From NCBI RefSeq assembly GCF_018873765.1, contig NW_025317420.1:1-64000 (forward strand): DNA of 64,000 nucleotides, read 5' to 3'. Below the pieces are notes generated by a model, which was not told where the DNA came from, did not search any database, and saw nothing but the letters and a program-made list of their open reading frames with translations. A program made the translations under genes and the position numbers. Below, one piece after another: positions 1 through 10,925 of this stretch (the first letter of the stretch is position 1; the number at the start of each line of letters is the position of its first letter). The DNA comes from Telopea speciosissima (Eukaryota; Streptophyta; Magnoliopsida; Proteales; Proteaceae).

Positions 1-1411
1 CCCCTAGGAACCTGAAAGTCCACTCAAGGGAGCAGTGAATCCACAACACTGGAACTTGATGAAAACCAAACTATATTATTGCATAAAACACGGGGAGGGC
101 TTGTGGACTATAATATTTATGAACTGCTAAGATAGACCATTCTCAAATCCTATTCAACTTTAAAAAACAAAAATTTCAAGGAAAACTAGATAACAGACCT
201 GATGATTTGTCCAATAGCAACTTCTAAATGTTCTATAAAAGAATATCAACTTCATAAATTGAAAAGAAAAAACAACTAATATTCCCATAGACTCTAGGAC
301 TAACAAACTCATGACTTAAATAGGAAAACCGAAATCTAAGAATCCCACGACTTAGACAGAATTACTCTTAGAACCAGGGCTAGCATATGCTAGTTTCTAG
401 ACCTCGTCCTTTTGTTTCTAATTGAAACTGCATCAGACCTAACCCATAATCAGTACCTGCTCCATTTACTAGAGCCAACACATTACCACACCTATTCACT
501 TCTCTTAACTGAACCCTTCAAAATTATGCTACTATAGTTCTTGTGGGTCTGTAAGACCTTTTAATAACCAGATGGCCCATTAATGCACACTCCAATCCCA
601 CACATTGCAGTTCAATCTGTTGCATAATTTCGGTAGTTGGTTGATGTAGTGCAATGACCATGAAGTCATGTGTACTATATCATAACTCTCAAATTCAAAA
701 CAGAAAAATTTATCATCATGAGTTCCTGTTTCTAGCAGCCGTTATACCCACATTTAACCAAAGCCAGCAAGTCTTCCCAATTTTCTTCTTTGAAACTCTA
801 ATTCTATTGTCTCTTATTCTTTCTTTTTCTGGAGAAAAAGAGCACTTTATAGATTTTACTCGGGGAAAAAATGAATTTGACTCCATCCACATAAGGTAAA
901 TGTAAATATTTTCTAACCAGGGTAACAACAAATATCATAAGCATGAAAGGAACGAAATATAAGAGACCATTGCAAAGTTTAATCTCTTACACAACTTCAT
1001 GGTTTTCAAATGATTTAACAAGCATCCATGAACAGAATAAATATCATTCACTCACCAAATGCCAGGACTATTGGCAAGCTTCGAGAGCAAGAGAGCATTA
1101 CTTGAAGCAAATGACTGGAATCCCAAAAGAGAGCTAGTCACAGATTAGGAATCAATTTCAGTTACTAAACCCTGTAAAATATGGTTATTGTCAAGGTTTA
1201 GAATCGGTTTTAGTTCCTAAACCCTGCAAAGTAGGCAAACTTGGTTTGCAAAATAGGGATGGGGACCTCAGGTTTACAAAATCAGGCGGGGGAGGGAGAG
1301 GGAGAGGGCCAACAAGAGGCTGCTGGGAGGAGGACAACTGAAGACCCTAAAATCGGGAGTAGCTGGCAAGGGTTTTTTCAAGCACACACACACACACAGA
1401 GGAGTTCGTAC

Positions 1412-1505
1412 CTTCAACAATGGCGATGGAGGCGAATTGTAGGAGTGAGTAGAGGTTGCTTCGGGTAAGGGAAGAGGTTTCAATCACAGAGAGGAGAAGA
1501 TGGAA
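1412..1505 (-). other. Possible unidentified exon, low confidence
   Basis: On the minus strand a serine/leucine-rich frame (about LLSVIETSSLTRSNL then LLQFASIAIVEG) runs into a good splice donor, GTTGAAG followed by GTACG, at 1411-1410. The duplicate at 58304-58390 keeps the frame and the donor. On the plus strand the same bases start ATGGCGATGGAGGCG; there block A has a stop after about ten codons while the duplicate stays open. A hairpin MITE begins just to the right, so any 5' part is displaced. No family was recognised; this may be the first exon of a lost gene on either strand or chance. Confidence 0.2.
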
Positions 1506-1510
1506 TTTAG

Positions 1511-1672
1511 CTCGTCTCCAAGGAGCCGAGCACCCCCCAAGGTGCTGCCAGCCATTGAGTTGTGCTGCACACATCCTTAGGCGTGTGCAAAATGTGTGCG
1601 GCACAGCTCAGCCGCTAGATGCCCCCTGGCAACACCCTGGGCACACGTCTCCCTGGAGACAATCCTGACGAG
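1511..1672. mobile_element. Hairpin MITE, copy 1
   Basis: A foldback unit of about 160 bases. The left arm CTCGTCTCCAAGGAGCC pairs with the right arm containing CTCCCTGGAGAC, and the inner halves also pair: GTGCTGCCAGCC with the CTGGCAACACCC side, and GTGCTGCACACATCC with TGTGTGCGGCACAGCTCAGC. The loop is near the TTAGGCGTG segment. It holds no open frame. The same unit recurs directly downstream and three more times in the window. Confidence 0.75.
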
Positions 1673-1682
1673 TCGTATTTAG

Positions 1683-1841
1683 CTCGTCTTTAGGGAACCA
1701 AGCACGCCCAGGGTGCTACCAGCCGTTAGACTATGCCACACACATCCCTAGGCATGCACTGAGCTATGTGCGGCACAGTTCAACTGCTGGATGCCCCCTG
1801 GTAGCACCCTGGGCACGGGGCTCCCTAGAGACGATCCTGAT
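1683..1841. mobile_element. Hairpin MITE, copy 2 (tandem with copy 1)
   Basis: Same foldback family as the preceding unit, in the same orientation, separated from it by about ten bases containing GTATTTAG. The arms GGGTGCTACCAGCC and CTGGTAGCACCCTGGGC pair, as do TGCCACACACATCC and TGTGCGGCACAG. The head-to-tail pair is conserved in the duplicated block at 58399-58728, so the pairing predates the duplication. Confidence 0.75.
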
Positions 1842-2230
1842 CCAAACAAGTCTCATGGTTATTGTGCCTAGACATAGGATAGCGTAAAATTACCTTTTAA
1901 TCCCTAGTGAAGTAAAAATCCTCATTTTGTCAAATGCTCCAGTAAGCAGTCTCATTGCCCCTGCGTTGGTGCAGGTACTACATGACCGAAAAATAAGTTC
2001 TTGTCCTGACAAAAAATTAAGGGAGAGGGTTTTTTGAACAAGCATCATAGTCTTCATAGAGGAATGCATCAATGAGGTACAACAAAAAGATAACATATAT
2101 TGGAGGGCAATGAGCTCATTTCATGTGAGAAGGAAAATGAGACGCAAAGATGCTATTGTATCATAAAGCATTATATCCACATGTGAGTGATGTGACTCCA
2201 CAATCTTTATTTGCAGTTAAATTTTTCAAT

Positions 2231-2256
2231 GAGAGAGAGAGAGAGAGAGAGAGAGG
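2231..2256. repeat. (GA)n microsatellite
   Basis: An uninterrupted GA run. The duplicate block has only a short interrupted GA/GAAA tract at the same place, so the array expanded here or decayed there after the duplication. Confidence 0.95.
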
Positions 2257-2389
2257 CCTTCATTAAGGCGGAAAGGGTTCTCTTGCCCAAAACATGTTAG
2301 GAAGCTTAGGTAAAACTCATCCTTAAAAGCTAGCCGTCAAGGAGAGGGTGTCCAATTACCTATAAGTCTTCATATTAAGCTATTCACTT

Positions 2390-4140
2390 CCGATGTGGGA
2401 TTATTGCTCTCGTGTGGAACCCCAACAAAACATTGTCTCAAGCTTTATGAATAGAAGGGAATACGAATAGATCCTTATGAAAACACACCCGTCTTGGATC
2501 AGAGCATACCAGCCTGGACCTTTTTGGATAAGTCTTCTTAGAGTATTTTTGGTATCATTTTTATTTTCATTTTTTGACAATTTTTCATATGTTAGGTATC
2601 ATTTATGAAACTTGTTTTTATTTAAAATAAATGAAACCCCCCCCCAAAAGTACATGAGTCTATTATGGATTACGGGCAAAAAAAAAAATTTCCATTTTTG
2701 CGCTGAACTTTAATGAACATGTGTTTTAATTGGTGAAAATAAGGGGTAAAGAGATAATTTTAATACTCTTTTATAAATCTCTCATTTAACAACTCAAATC
2801 GATCCTATTTCTTTTCCAATAGAGTCGCATTTGTAGGGCAGACAATGGACCATCACCCCATCGCCCCATCCCTCCATCGCCCTTCCTGCAACCCGCACCC
2901 TTCCCTGTCCCCCACCCAAACTCCCTGGATCGAACCCAGCTGTAATTCCAGTACGCCCCACTGCCACTGCCCACCTCCCTTCTCCTCTACTTCAACACCT
3001 TCCTTACAAAATCACCACTGGTACCAGATCCCAATCCGATTGATTAGAAACTTTCTTTTTAATTAATATTCCTCAATTGAGAGTAGTGGATTCCATGTTG
3101 AGTATCTCTTTCGTACATGATCCGCCATCATAAATCCAACACACCGATATAGTCCACAAGACATCAACCATGTTAAACGTGTTTTATATGAATACCTTAG
3201 TCGCAAACGTTTTTTTGTCATACCTATCAACTCAATACATCAGATCATGTTAAACGGGAAAATTTGGACAACCGTTTTATTTGCGTTTCAAACACATTTT
3301 AACTAGCATAGATGTAGACTAGTCCCTCAATATCCAACAGTTGAAATTGCCAAATCATGCGTTCATGTGACAGAAATTGATGACTTGCTTAGAAAACTTC
3401 TCCAAGTTGGTAGAATATTACTGTCGCTTTATTGTAATAACCATGCCCAAAATACAAGGGTATTTTAGACTTTTTATTTTTGTCGTAGATCCTGAGTCAG
3501 CAACCAATTGAAGATCTTGATTTTTTATACGCGATCACTTGAAATGGCACTGGTTTCATATCCCAATCCAATTGATCATAAACTTTTTTTATAACTGATA
3601 TTCCCTAATCAAGGGTAGTAGATTCCATGTTGAGCATCTCTTTCATTTACGATGCGCCATCACGAATCCAACACACGATATATAATCCTAATGGCATAAA
3701 CCATTGTTATACCAAAACCCGTAATGTAACACTGTAACGAGGAGGATCTCTCAGATCAAAAGGTCAATTTGTGATGAGTACATATCTCTCCTAAATATGA
3801 CAAACAGTATCACATGTGAAAATTTATACCAAATTCTTTTCCATACACACTAACGATGTATACTTACATTTATGCCCAAAATTAATATTTCTAGTGACAT
3901 ACAATGTAACGACCATATGAACAAAATGTCCGATACTATCCCTAGTCGAGAACTATTTTTTATGAAAACCCATGAAAAAAACTTATAAGTCCGTAAATAA
4001 ATTCATACAATAATTAAAATTAAATTTATTTATTACAAAAATATTTGGGTATGATGGGCATATTCCAACAGTAAGATCACAAATATTTAACACCTTAACG
4101 GGTGTCAATAAGAAAATCCCATATATAAATATAAATAACA
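2390..4140. repeat. Non-coding stretch with a direct repeat
   Basis: No supportable gene. The segment about 3014-3175 (CACTGGTACCAGATCCCAAT through the ATCAACCATG area) recurs, diverged, at about 3548-3712 (CACTGGTTTCATATCCCAAT onward), giving a direct repeat offset of about 535 bases. Both copies contain GTGGATTCCATGTTGAG or a close variant and AATCCAACACAC. The rest is AT-rich with short homopolymers, for example a C run near 2637-2645. Confidence 0.6.
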
Positions 4141-4143
4141 AAT

Positions 4144-4326
4144 CCTCATGAATGGTGGCATCTCATCATTTTCCATCATTGCAACCGCTCCATACATCAA
4201 AGTGTTGTCATATGCAATAATCCCTCCCACCTTAACTAGTTTTATCAGTACCTCATGATATTCCATGCAATTTTCCTTGTCAGCATCAACAAGTGCAAAG
4301 TCAAACTCTTCTTCTTCATGGTTACC
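4144..4326 (-). pseudogene. Caffeoyl-CoA O-methyltransferase exon remnant
   Basis: The minus-strand frame reads FDFALVDADKENCMEYHE, then LVKVGGIIAYDNTLMYGAV and PPFMR. This is the SAM-binding core of plant class I caffeoyl-CoA O-methyltransferases (FDFxFVDADKxNYxxYHExLxKLVKVGGxIAYDNTLWxGxV), enzymes that methylate caffeoyl-CoA in monolignol synthesis. A splice acceptor, TTGTGCAG, precedes it at 4327-4334. No GT donor follows PPFMR; the frame runs on into AT-rich sequence. Several conserved positions differ, notably the tryptophan of DNTLW, here methionine. No other exon of the gene was found within several kb. It abuts the 3' end of the copia remnant. I call it a lone pseudo-exon. Confidence 0.75.
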
Positions 4327-4504
4327 CTGCACAAGTACATATACCCCATAGGTTAGTTTTAAGGGTAAATTACACATCACCTCCTAATTTTCAAATGAAA
4401 CTCAGATCACCCCTTGGTTTTTGAAAAAACTCAAATCACCTGTGTAAAACTAAATTACATTTTAGTTTGGGAGCTTGTTGATTTACCTAAACGTTGTAGG
4501 AAGC

Positions 4505-5900
4505 CTAAGGTGGACTGAAAGAAGGAGAAGGAGGGAGAGAAGGGGAAGTGTGAGTGCGAATAGGGAATTGTTGCTCATCAAATCGAACATGACGAGCAAT
4601 CAAGATTTTACGAGAGCGGATGTCAAGACAACAGTATCCATTGTGAGAGGGACTGTAACCAAGAAATACACATGTAGTGGAGCAAAAATCCATTTTATGG
4701 GAGTTGTAGGGACGAAGATGAGGGTAACATAAGCAGCCAAAAACATGAAGAAAAGTGTATGTCGAAGCCTAATGATGAATTAATTGAAAAGGGGAAATGT
4801 TGTCAGAAACCCTAGAGGGCATTCTATTGAGGAGAAAGACAGTCGTTTCGAAAGTGAAATGCCAGTATTGCTTGGGGACATCACCATGGGCCAGAAGGGA
4901 GAGTCCAGTTTCAACTATGTGGCAGTGTTGTCGTTCCACAACCCCTTGTTACTCATGAGTATGGGGGCAGGAAAGATGATTGGTAATACCTAAGGTGATG
5001 AAAAAGGAGGAGAGATGACGATATTCATCCCCCCAATCAGTTTGAACTGCACGAATTTTACAATTAAAGAGACATTCAACCAAAGATTGAAAAGAACAAA
5101 AAATAGGGAAAACATCTAATTTGTATGTTATGGGATAAAACCAAATAAATTTTGTATTGTCGTCCACAAAAATTACAAAATAACGGTGACCATCACTAGA
5201 CAAATGGGGGGATGGTCCCCAAACATCACTGAAAATTAAATCTAATGGAAATAAATTGTGAGAAGGAGATGGACCTAAAGGGAGACGACTAGACTTGCCT
5301 AGTTGACAAGCATTAGATAAATTAGATAGTGTGTGGACTGATAGGGCAAATTATTTTGACTTATTATAAACCTAAGAAGACGCTCATGTGGATGACCAAG
5401 ACGTTGATGCTAGCCATCAAGGGATGTCTTTTTAGCAATACTGACAGAAGGAGAAAGGGCTAGAGCAACCGAAAGAGTATAGAGACCTTGATTACTCGGT
5501 TCGAAAAGCAGGATTTTCTTGGTTACCCTTTGTCCTTGACAAAAAAATGAGAAGCATAAAATTCAAAGCAAGCATTATTGTCTTTGGCAGAATTTTTGGA
5601 CGTACATGCAAAACATTAGAGAGAGTAAAAGAAGGAGAATCATAGTGTAAAAGGATGGAAGAGGTAGCAATGTTAGAGATTGGGAGACCCTTATCGTTGC
5701 CCATGTGCAATTGATCCGGACCTGTGTAGCTATCATAGGAAGAGAGGGAATGGAGGTCGGGGTAAAATACTGGGAAGCACTGGTGTCAGGGTACCAGGCT
5801 AGGGCGGTGCTAGGTGGTGGGGTGGGTAGAAGAGGGGGGGTTAGTGAAAGAGGCATTCGGTGGAGGGGTGGGAGGGTAAGGGCGATAGGCATAATTGGGA
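4505..5900 (-). pseudogene. Copia protease-integrase remnant
   Basis: The protease active-site region reads AWYPDTSAS near 5795, where the family has WYPDTGA. A frameshift follows and then HMGNDKGLPISNIATSSI. Near 5400 SLDG-stop-HQRLGHPHERLL marks the GAG-pre-integrase domain with an in-frame TAG. The integrase core (4949-5203) shows FVIFVDDNTKFIWFYP and RAVQTDWGDEYR; its C-terminal end (4505-4693) shows CVFLGYSPSHNGYCCLD and RHVRFDEQQFP. No RT follows. It is non-functional. Confidence 0.85.
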
Positions 5901-6008
5901 GGAGTGGCAGGAGAAAGGGTGGTAAAAAAGGTGTGCCTGATCTTTGTAGTGACACTGGGAGGCCGTGTAATAGAGACGATGACAAATCGTGCTCCAAGGT
6001 TTGATACC

Positions 6009-6764
6009 CTAAAAATTGGAGTGACCACGGCCACCGCGACCACGGGCAGAGGTTCGGTTATCAGGGGCAAAAGTACTGTGTTGGACCTGATTGGCGGAAG
6101 AAGAGGTTGAAGAGGGTGGTGAGTCTGCAATTGTCATCTTGTTCAGAGTGCTGCCATGGAGAAACTCATGGCTCAAGAGCATAGCATGCAAATCATCATA
6201 AGAAATGGCTAAGTGCAGGTCAAAAGAGAAGAAACCATGGTGCGGAATCACTCTTCAAGCCACAGTAGATGTATAAATTGAAGGCGCTTGGACAAAGGGG
6301 CTGGCCGGCGGCGGCAAAATCTGCTGCAATAGCTTTGGCTCTACTGAGAAATTGGGAAACATTCTCATTAGGTTTCTGTTCAATATCCTGGATAGCCATC
6401 ATTAAAGACATCAAATAACTTTCAGAGGGTGCAGAGAGCGCAGTGCAAAGAGAATCCCATCTGTTACTGGTTTTCTTTCCAGGGATGAGAGGAAAGACCT
6501 CATCAAAGAGTGAGGAAATAATTAAACTTCGTAGGAGGGCATCTTGGCAATGCCAGGCAGCAGCCTCAGTGGCCTCGGTGGGGCATGGTTTGGTGCTGTC
6601 CAAGTAACCGAACAGGTTCTGGGCAGAGATCAGAGGTTCAATTTGAGTATGCTAAAAAAGAAAATTTTTGGGAGTCAATTTAATGGAAAGTGGTGGTGGG
6701 CCTGCGGAAAGAGAGCAACAACTGTGGAGAAGGATGAATAATCAATAAGTGGGAGATCAGACAT
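6009..6764 (-). pseudogene. Copia gag remnant
   Basis: The start is an ATG at 6764 (MSDLPLIDYSSFSTVV) followed by a frameshift. The best-preserved part, 6220-6603, reads ATEAAAWHCQDALLRSLIIS, then WDSLCTALSAPSESYLMSLM and QFLSRAKAIAADFAAAG, which fits the UBN2/retrotran_gag domain of plant copia elements. A knuckle-like segment on the minus strand near 5990-5940 reads STICHRLYYTASQC, where the first cysteine and the histidine of CCHC are lost. Confidence 0.8.
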
Positions 6765-6850
6765 GGTTGAAGCAAAGAGACACCAGGATCGTTCAACTCA
6801 GGGGAGAAGAAGTGGATGATACCATATTAAATCTCAAACTAATCTGAATT

Positions 6851-7829
6851 GTTATTCTATAACAGAATCATAAAATCTGAATCCTTCCATGTACATCAAC
6901 GATGATAACAAACATAAATATGATAGGTTTTGTAAGCCCTACATGTGATAACGACGAAGAGTTCTAATCTAACTCAAATTAAATCCAGCATAGATCGAGA
7001 TTGGAAAGAAGGGACACCCTATCTACGTCAAAAGCTTGAGAGCAGATGGAACACGTTAATTCAAGCCCTTTAACTTATCCTATACTAGATTGGTCCTATC
7101 TAGTGCTTATAAACTAGATCAGGCCCCATTAGGAGCAAGCTTTCCTTTCCTTAGCCTATATATTTGTGATGTAGTCCTAGGTAGGACAAGTCCCACTAGG
7201 AACTAGGGGAATAGGGTTAAGTAATAGGATTGGCCGTATGGGACAGATTTCGCTAATTAGGTCAAAATTTGGGGTTAGGGTTAGGGTTTTGAGCTAGGGT
7301 TTTATTTGGTAAAGATGTGTATGTTTTTAGGAGTCTAGTGGTGTAGGTTTGGATGGATTTGGATAAGGTTGGAAATCTAGGGTTTTGGGTTAGAGGCCTT
7401 GTGAAAATGGACTGTTTGCAAGATCTAAGGTTTAGGGATAGATTTTGGGAAAGGGGTTTATAGGGTTTTACTATGCAGGTTTAGGGGACCTTAATAACAT
7501 AAAAAGGTTACGGTTTGAAGGGGTTTTAAAATTCTGTAGTTGGGGGTAGAATTGAATTTTAGGCTTTAGGGTTTAATGGAGTGGAGCAATGGAGGGGTTA
7601 GAGTGAATACTAAAGGCTAGGGTTAAGGTCGAGTGTGGGGAGTGATGTAGGGAATGAGGGCTGGAAGTAGGGTTTGAGGGTGAAGGTTAAATCGGGAACT
7701 ATAAGGGAGTCCTACTTGAGGAAGGAGTTGCAAGTTTAATGGAGTTTAGGGCTTGAAGGAGGGAGGGGGCTGTGGATTAGATCTAAGGGAAGGTAAAGGA
7801 TAAAGAGGGGAAATAATAAAAACAGTAAA
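6851..7829. other. No gene seen; TAGGG-rich tract
   Basis: Part of this may be the LTR of the adjoining copia element. From 7250 to 7700 the plus strand is unusually rich in TAGGG and GGTTTAGGG words, for example GGGGTTAGGGTTAGGG near 7270. These are scattered and not a tandem array, so they are not read as a telomere tract. The segment 7030-7140 resembles 52560-52680 (GATGGAACACGTTAA against GATGGAACGCGTTAA, and both contain GGCCCCATTAGG), marking an unnamed dispersed repeat. Confidence 0.5.
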
Positions 7830-8529
7830 TTAACTTACTGAATTGCAGGTTCTTCAATGGCAGCTTGGAGAAACTTGATTGAAGAAGAAGAAGGACCTCT
7901 TAATCTACAAGATGCAAGGAGTCGCCGGAGTCGACCAACCCTAACCCTTGATATGACTCACAAGGGATCCTTGATATTACCCACAAGGACACTCTCAAAG
8001 AGCAGAGCAGCAGCTATGGCAGCAATTAAAAGCTTTTTTTTATTAAAAATTCGTGTTGAATACATGGCCCCCTTAGAACCTTATATAAAAGACTCAAAAT
8101 TAGACTTAGACACTAAAAAAGAATGGCCTAACCCGATCCTTAACCTATTAGCTAACTTAAACTGACTAGAAAACTGAAATAGACTCAAAATAGAGTCCTA
8201 ATGACTTAAAACAACTTAAACTACTTAAAATAAATAAGATTCTCTAGTGGCCAATAGGAAATAAGAACCTCTTAGCCAATAGGATCACTTCACTTAAAAT
8301 AAAAGAAGATTCCCTAGTAGCCAATAGGATATAAGAACCTCTTAGCCAATAGGATCACTTCACTTAAATTAGACCAATCGAACCAATTGAATGCAACCAA
8401 TTAAAATCGGTTTAATTAAAAACACAAAATAAAAACTAAGTATAGAAATAAACTAAACTAAGGCTCCTACTGAAACCCTAGGCTTAGGGTGGCTTCTTCA
8501 ATTCGAGGAGGCTAGGATCTGCATCAATT
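7830..8529 (-). mobile_element. Possible LTR (minus orientation), unassigned
   Basis: On the minus strand the segment starts TGATGCAGATCCTAGCC at 8529 and contains a TATA-like TTTTATATAAGG at about 8090 and an AATAAA word about 40 bases on. The plus-strand frame 7857-8165 has no recognisable domain and is probably chance. No partner LTR or coding region could be tied to it, so this is only a compositional call. Confidence 0.3.
8237..8370. repeat. 70-bp tandem repeat, about two copies
   Basis: The unit starting AGATTCTCTAGTGGCCAATA at 8237 recurs at 8307 as AGATTCCCTAGTAGCCAATA. Both continue through AAGAACCTCTTAGCCAATAG and GATCACTTCACTTAAA. The period is 70 bases, and only a handful of substitutions separate the copies. 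Confidence 0.9.
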
Positions 8530-9749
8530 TGTCATATGATAATTTAAAGGGCACCCAAAATTTGTAGGCATCTATTTTAAGTATAGTATTATTTTTTCAT
8601 GTTAAAGACATAAAGCATTGAAGGTTCATGAAAATATTTTTGTTTTTTCTTTTTTCTGAAAATTTATAAATTAGCAATAAGTTTTAGGGAAAAATCCCTA
8701 AAATGGTCTCTTTCTTCCCATGTGTTGGTGTTGCCCATATTGTGGAATTATAAGAAAACCACACCCTTTTAACAGTTTAACATTCTCTATATACCCCTAA
8801 GCCCCTTTTGTTTGCTAGACAAAAAGGGTTGGGAAAAGTAAAGTTGTGGACTCCACATGTAGGGAGTAAAACAACAAAAAAGAAGAATTGTTACCATTAT
8901 TTTTGGCATTACGCATGATCGATCGTATGTGTTGAAGATGCGCAGGCGTGTCAGAGTCATAAGGACTCGAGAGATGACCGAACAGATTGTATCCAACTTC
9001 TAATCAAGAACATGTGAGATATCCAGTGCCATGATTACATGTACTTACATGTATGTTTTAAATGAATATTTCCAACATTCTCCCATCCACGTCTTTCAAG
9101 ATTCTAGTGTTTTCGGTAGAATCTCAAGAGGATGAAGAGGGAAGTACATTGTAGTTGCATATGATCATCTCTCCTACCACAACGTGATGATCATTTGTTG
9201 TTGTTGAAACCCCTCTCCCTCAGCACAACTTGAATGAAAGGTCATTTGAGATGAGAGATTGAAAATTTAGAAGCCTCGGTGAAATGCGCCCATGAACTTA
9301 TTTTAGACAATTTTGAGAACATTAAGGTTTGATAGAGAACTGCCAAATGCAAGGAAGTCTTCGAAGAAGTTGTTGAAGGAAAGTTCACGGGTTTGTAGTG
9401 CATAAAAGTTTCCAATGTGACTTAAAAAGGGATCCAAAGATCTTATTATTCGAGAGGTTTAGAGTCTTGAGACTGCTTCACGAACCCCAAAAACCAGAAG
9501 GCAAACCTGTGGTTTTGTAGCACTACCTGTATGGGTAAAAAGCCTGCAAATCTCTCTCTCTCTCACTCATATGGGACCTTGCAATCATTGCTGAAGAAAG
9601 TATCATTGTCTAGACCATGGAACTTACTTAGTAGGTTATGTTTGGTATGCATTCCCATTGTGAGAAAGAACATTCTCATTCTCAAAATGCAGAATGCATT
9701 CTGAACTAACAATGGGAACATTGTTTGGATACATATTCACCTTAATAGC
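8530..9749. other. No gene seen
   Basis: AT-rich intergenic sequence. A CTCTCT run lies near 9553. The segment 9630-9745 has weak inverted-repeat character, GTTTGGTATGCATTCCCATTG against CAATGGGAACATTGTTTGGAT, and may be an old MITE edge into which the next LINE fragment inserted. No supportable frame. Confidence 0.5.
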
Positions 9750-9759
9750 ATTCTTAATT

Positions 9760-10223
9760 TTGATTACAGATGGTAGTTATAACCAGATTTCGAAACAGGG
9801 AGGATGGGGCTTTGTAATTATCTACAAATATGAATTTTATGCATCATCTATGGACTATGGAAATGCAGAAGCAACACAAGAAACGGAGCTCAGGAGACTC
9901 AAAGGACTCCAAAAGACACTTCTATTGAACTGCAGGAAGCTGACAATCTGGACTGATTCAGAGAAGCTAAAGAATTGGACAACATGCCAAGAAAATCATC
10001 CTTGGCGACGTGGGAACTCTTTCACCTTTTGCCAGACATAAAAAACTTTTTGGATTCATTTTGGTCTGTAAATATTTTTAAACAACCTAGACTTCTGATA
10101 CAGCCAGCTCATAATCTGACAAACTATGCTAGGAAAAAACATATATCGTCGGTTTGTATGACAACTAATATTCCCATTATGTTTTAATTTAATTATCTTT
10201 CATTTCATTAAAAAAAAAAAAAA
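9760..10223 (+). mobile_element. 5'-truncated LINE with RNase H end and poly(A)
   Basis: The body is flanked by a perfect 10-bp target duplication, ATTCTTAATT, at 9750-9759 and 10226-10235, and ends in an A run at 10209-10223. These are the marks of target-primed LINE insertion. It encodes an RNase H (RVT_3) domain: ITDGSYNQIS, GGWGFVI, ETELRRLKGLQ and IWTDSEKL give the D, E and D of the active site. Near 9990 the frame shifts; the C-terminal part continues in another frame (LPDIKNF, then AHNLTNYARKKH). The copy is only about 450 bases and cannot move on its own. Confidence 0.85.
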
Positions 10224-10760
10224 GAATTCTTAATTATAAATTGCTTTATCTCCTAATCATATTCTTGATAAAGAGATAAAATCCCTTTTCCACATTTCAT
10301 CGAGCAATTTATGAACATCACCAATGAAGCTGAATATGTATCCGAATAATGTTTCGAGGTCTCACTGATTCAGTCTTGGCTATGGTGGCATCCCCCAATC
10401 ACCCAAAAGCTCTATTCAATCATCAATCAGTGATTATTTGCTTGAGGAGGAGAATGGTGGGGCAAAGAAGAGGGGGAGAAGAAAATTAGGAAGTAGTCTA
10501 ATTGTAGTCTATAGCGGAGGAGAAACACAAACAGTCGAAGCTGAAATTTTCCCTAAAGTACGCCACGAGAACGTAGCGCCTCCATCGAACTCTCTCAATT
10601 TCTAGTTGAGTAAACACAAGGAATGCACAAAGAAAATTGAGAAACTGGGGAGCTAAGTTTTACAGTCCAATAGAACTGGAGATCCGATGACAGCTTGTTT
10701 CAGATTGTAAAACTCTCTTCAGATGTAAGAAACCTGTTATATTCTCCAACATCAATTACG

Positions 10761-10925
10761 AAGGAGCACCTAGTGCCCAAGGCTCCCGCCACTGTAGGGT
10801 CTGGAGAGTCATAATGTACACAGCCTTATCCCTACTTTCGCAGAGAAGCTGTTTCCAGACTAGAACCCGTGACCACTAAGTCAAAAAGGAGCAATCTTTA
10901 CTGTTGCACCAAGGCCCGCCCTCTT
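10761..10925 (-). mobile_element. Au-type tRNA-derived SINE
   Basis: On the minus strand the unit opens GGCGGGCCTTGGTGCAACAG (A-box region) and continues through GGTCACGGGTTCTAGTCTGG (B-box) and AAACAGCTTCTCTGCGAAAG to GGGCACTAGGTGCTCCTTCG. This is the layout of the plant Au SINE family: a Pol III tRNA-like head with a short unrelated tail. No clear target duplication was found by eye. It has no coding capacity. Confidence 0.85.

Larger units (their letters stand above)
69..2389. repeat. Segmental duplication block A (pair of 57001-59269)
   Basis: Nearly the whole stretch can be followed base for base in 57001-59269 in the same orientation, with scattered substitutions and small indels. The left edge is the motif AACTATATTATTGC and the right edge is TATTCACTT; beyond both edges the two loci differ. 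Block A has about 37 bases near 1093-1130 that the other copy lacks, and a longer GA run near 2231. No gene is recognised. Open frames at 654-899 (plus) and 716-931 (minus) also occur in the other copy, but that follows from the duplication and does not show that they are coding. Confidence 0.9.
4490..6850 (-). mobile_element. Decayed Ty1/copia retrotransposon (gag, protease, integrase), no RT
   Basis: Read on the minus strand, the order is a PBS-like TGGTATCA at about 6819-6812, gag from an ATG at 6764, a CCHC-like knuckle near 5960, protease near 5880, GAG-pre-integrase near 5400, and integrase to about 4500. This is the Ty1/copia order. The element stops after the integrase C-terminal motif and before any reverse transcriptase. 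Frameshifts and stops are frequent, so it is dead. The 5' LTR should lie above 6820 but its edge is unclear because the bases before the PBS read TTTAATA, not CA. Confidence 0.85.

Noticed and set aside
653..931. Conserved 81- and 71-residue frames shared with 57.6 kb
   Set aside because: Conservation is explained by the recent block duplication; composition is not protein-like and no domain is seen.
5575..6130. Several long proline-rich frames on both strands
   Set aside because: They are shadows of the frameshifted copia gag-protease region; only short stretches match the real domains.
7250..7700. Telomere-like tract (many TAGGG words)
   Set aside because: The words are irregularly spaced and mixed with GGTTT variants; there is no tandem TTTAGGG array. 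Likely a G-rich non-coding stretch of a repeat.
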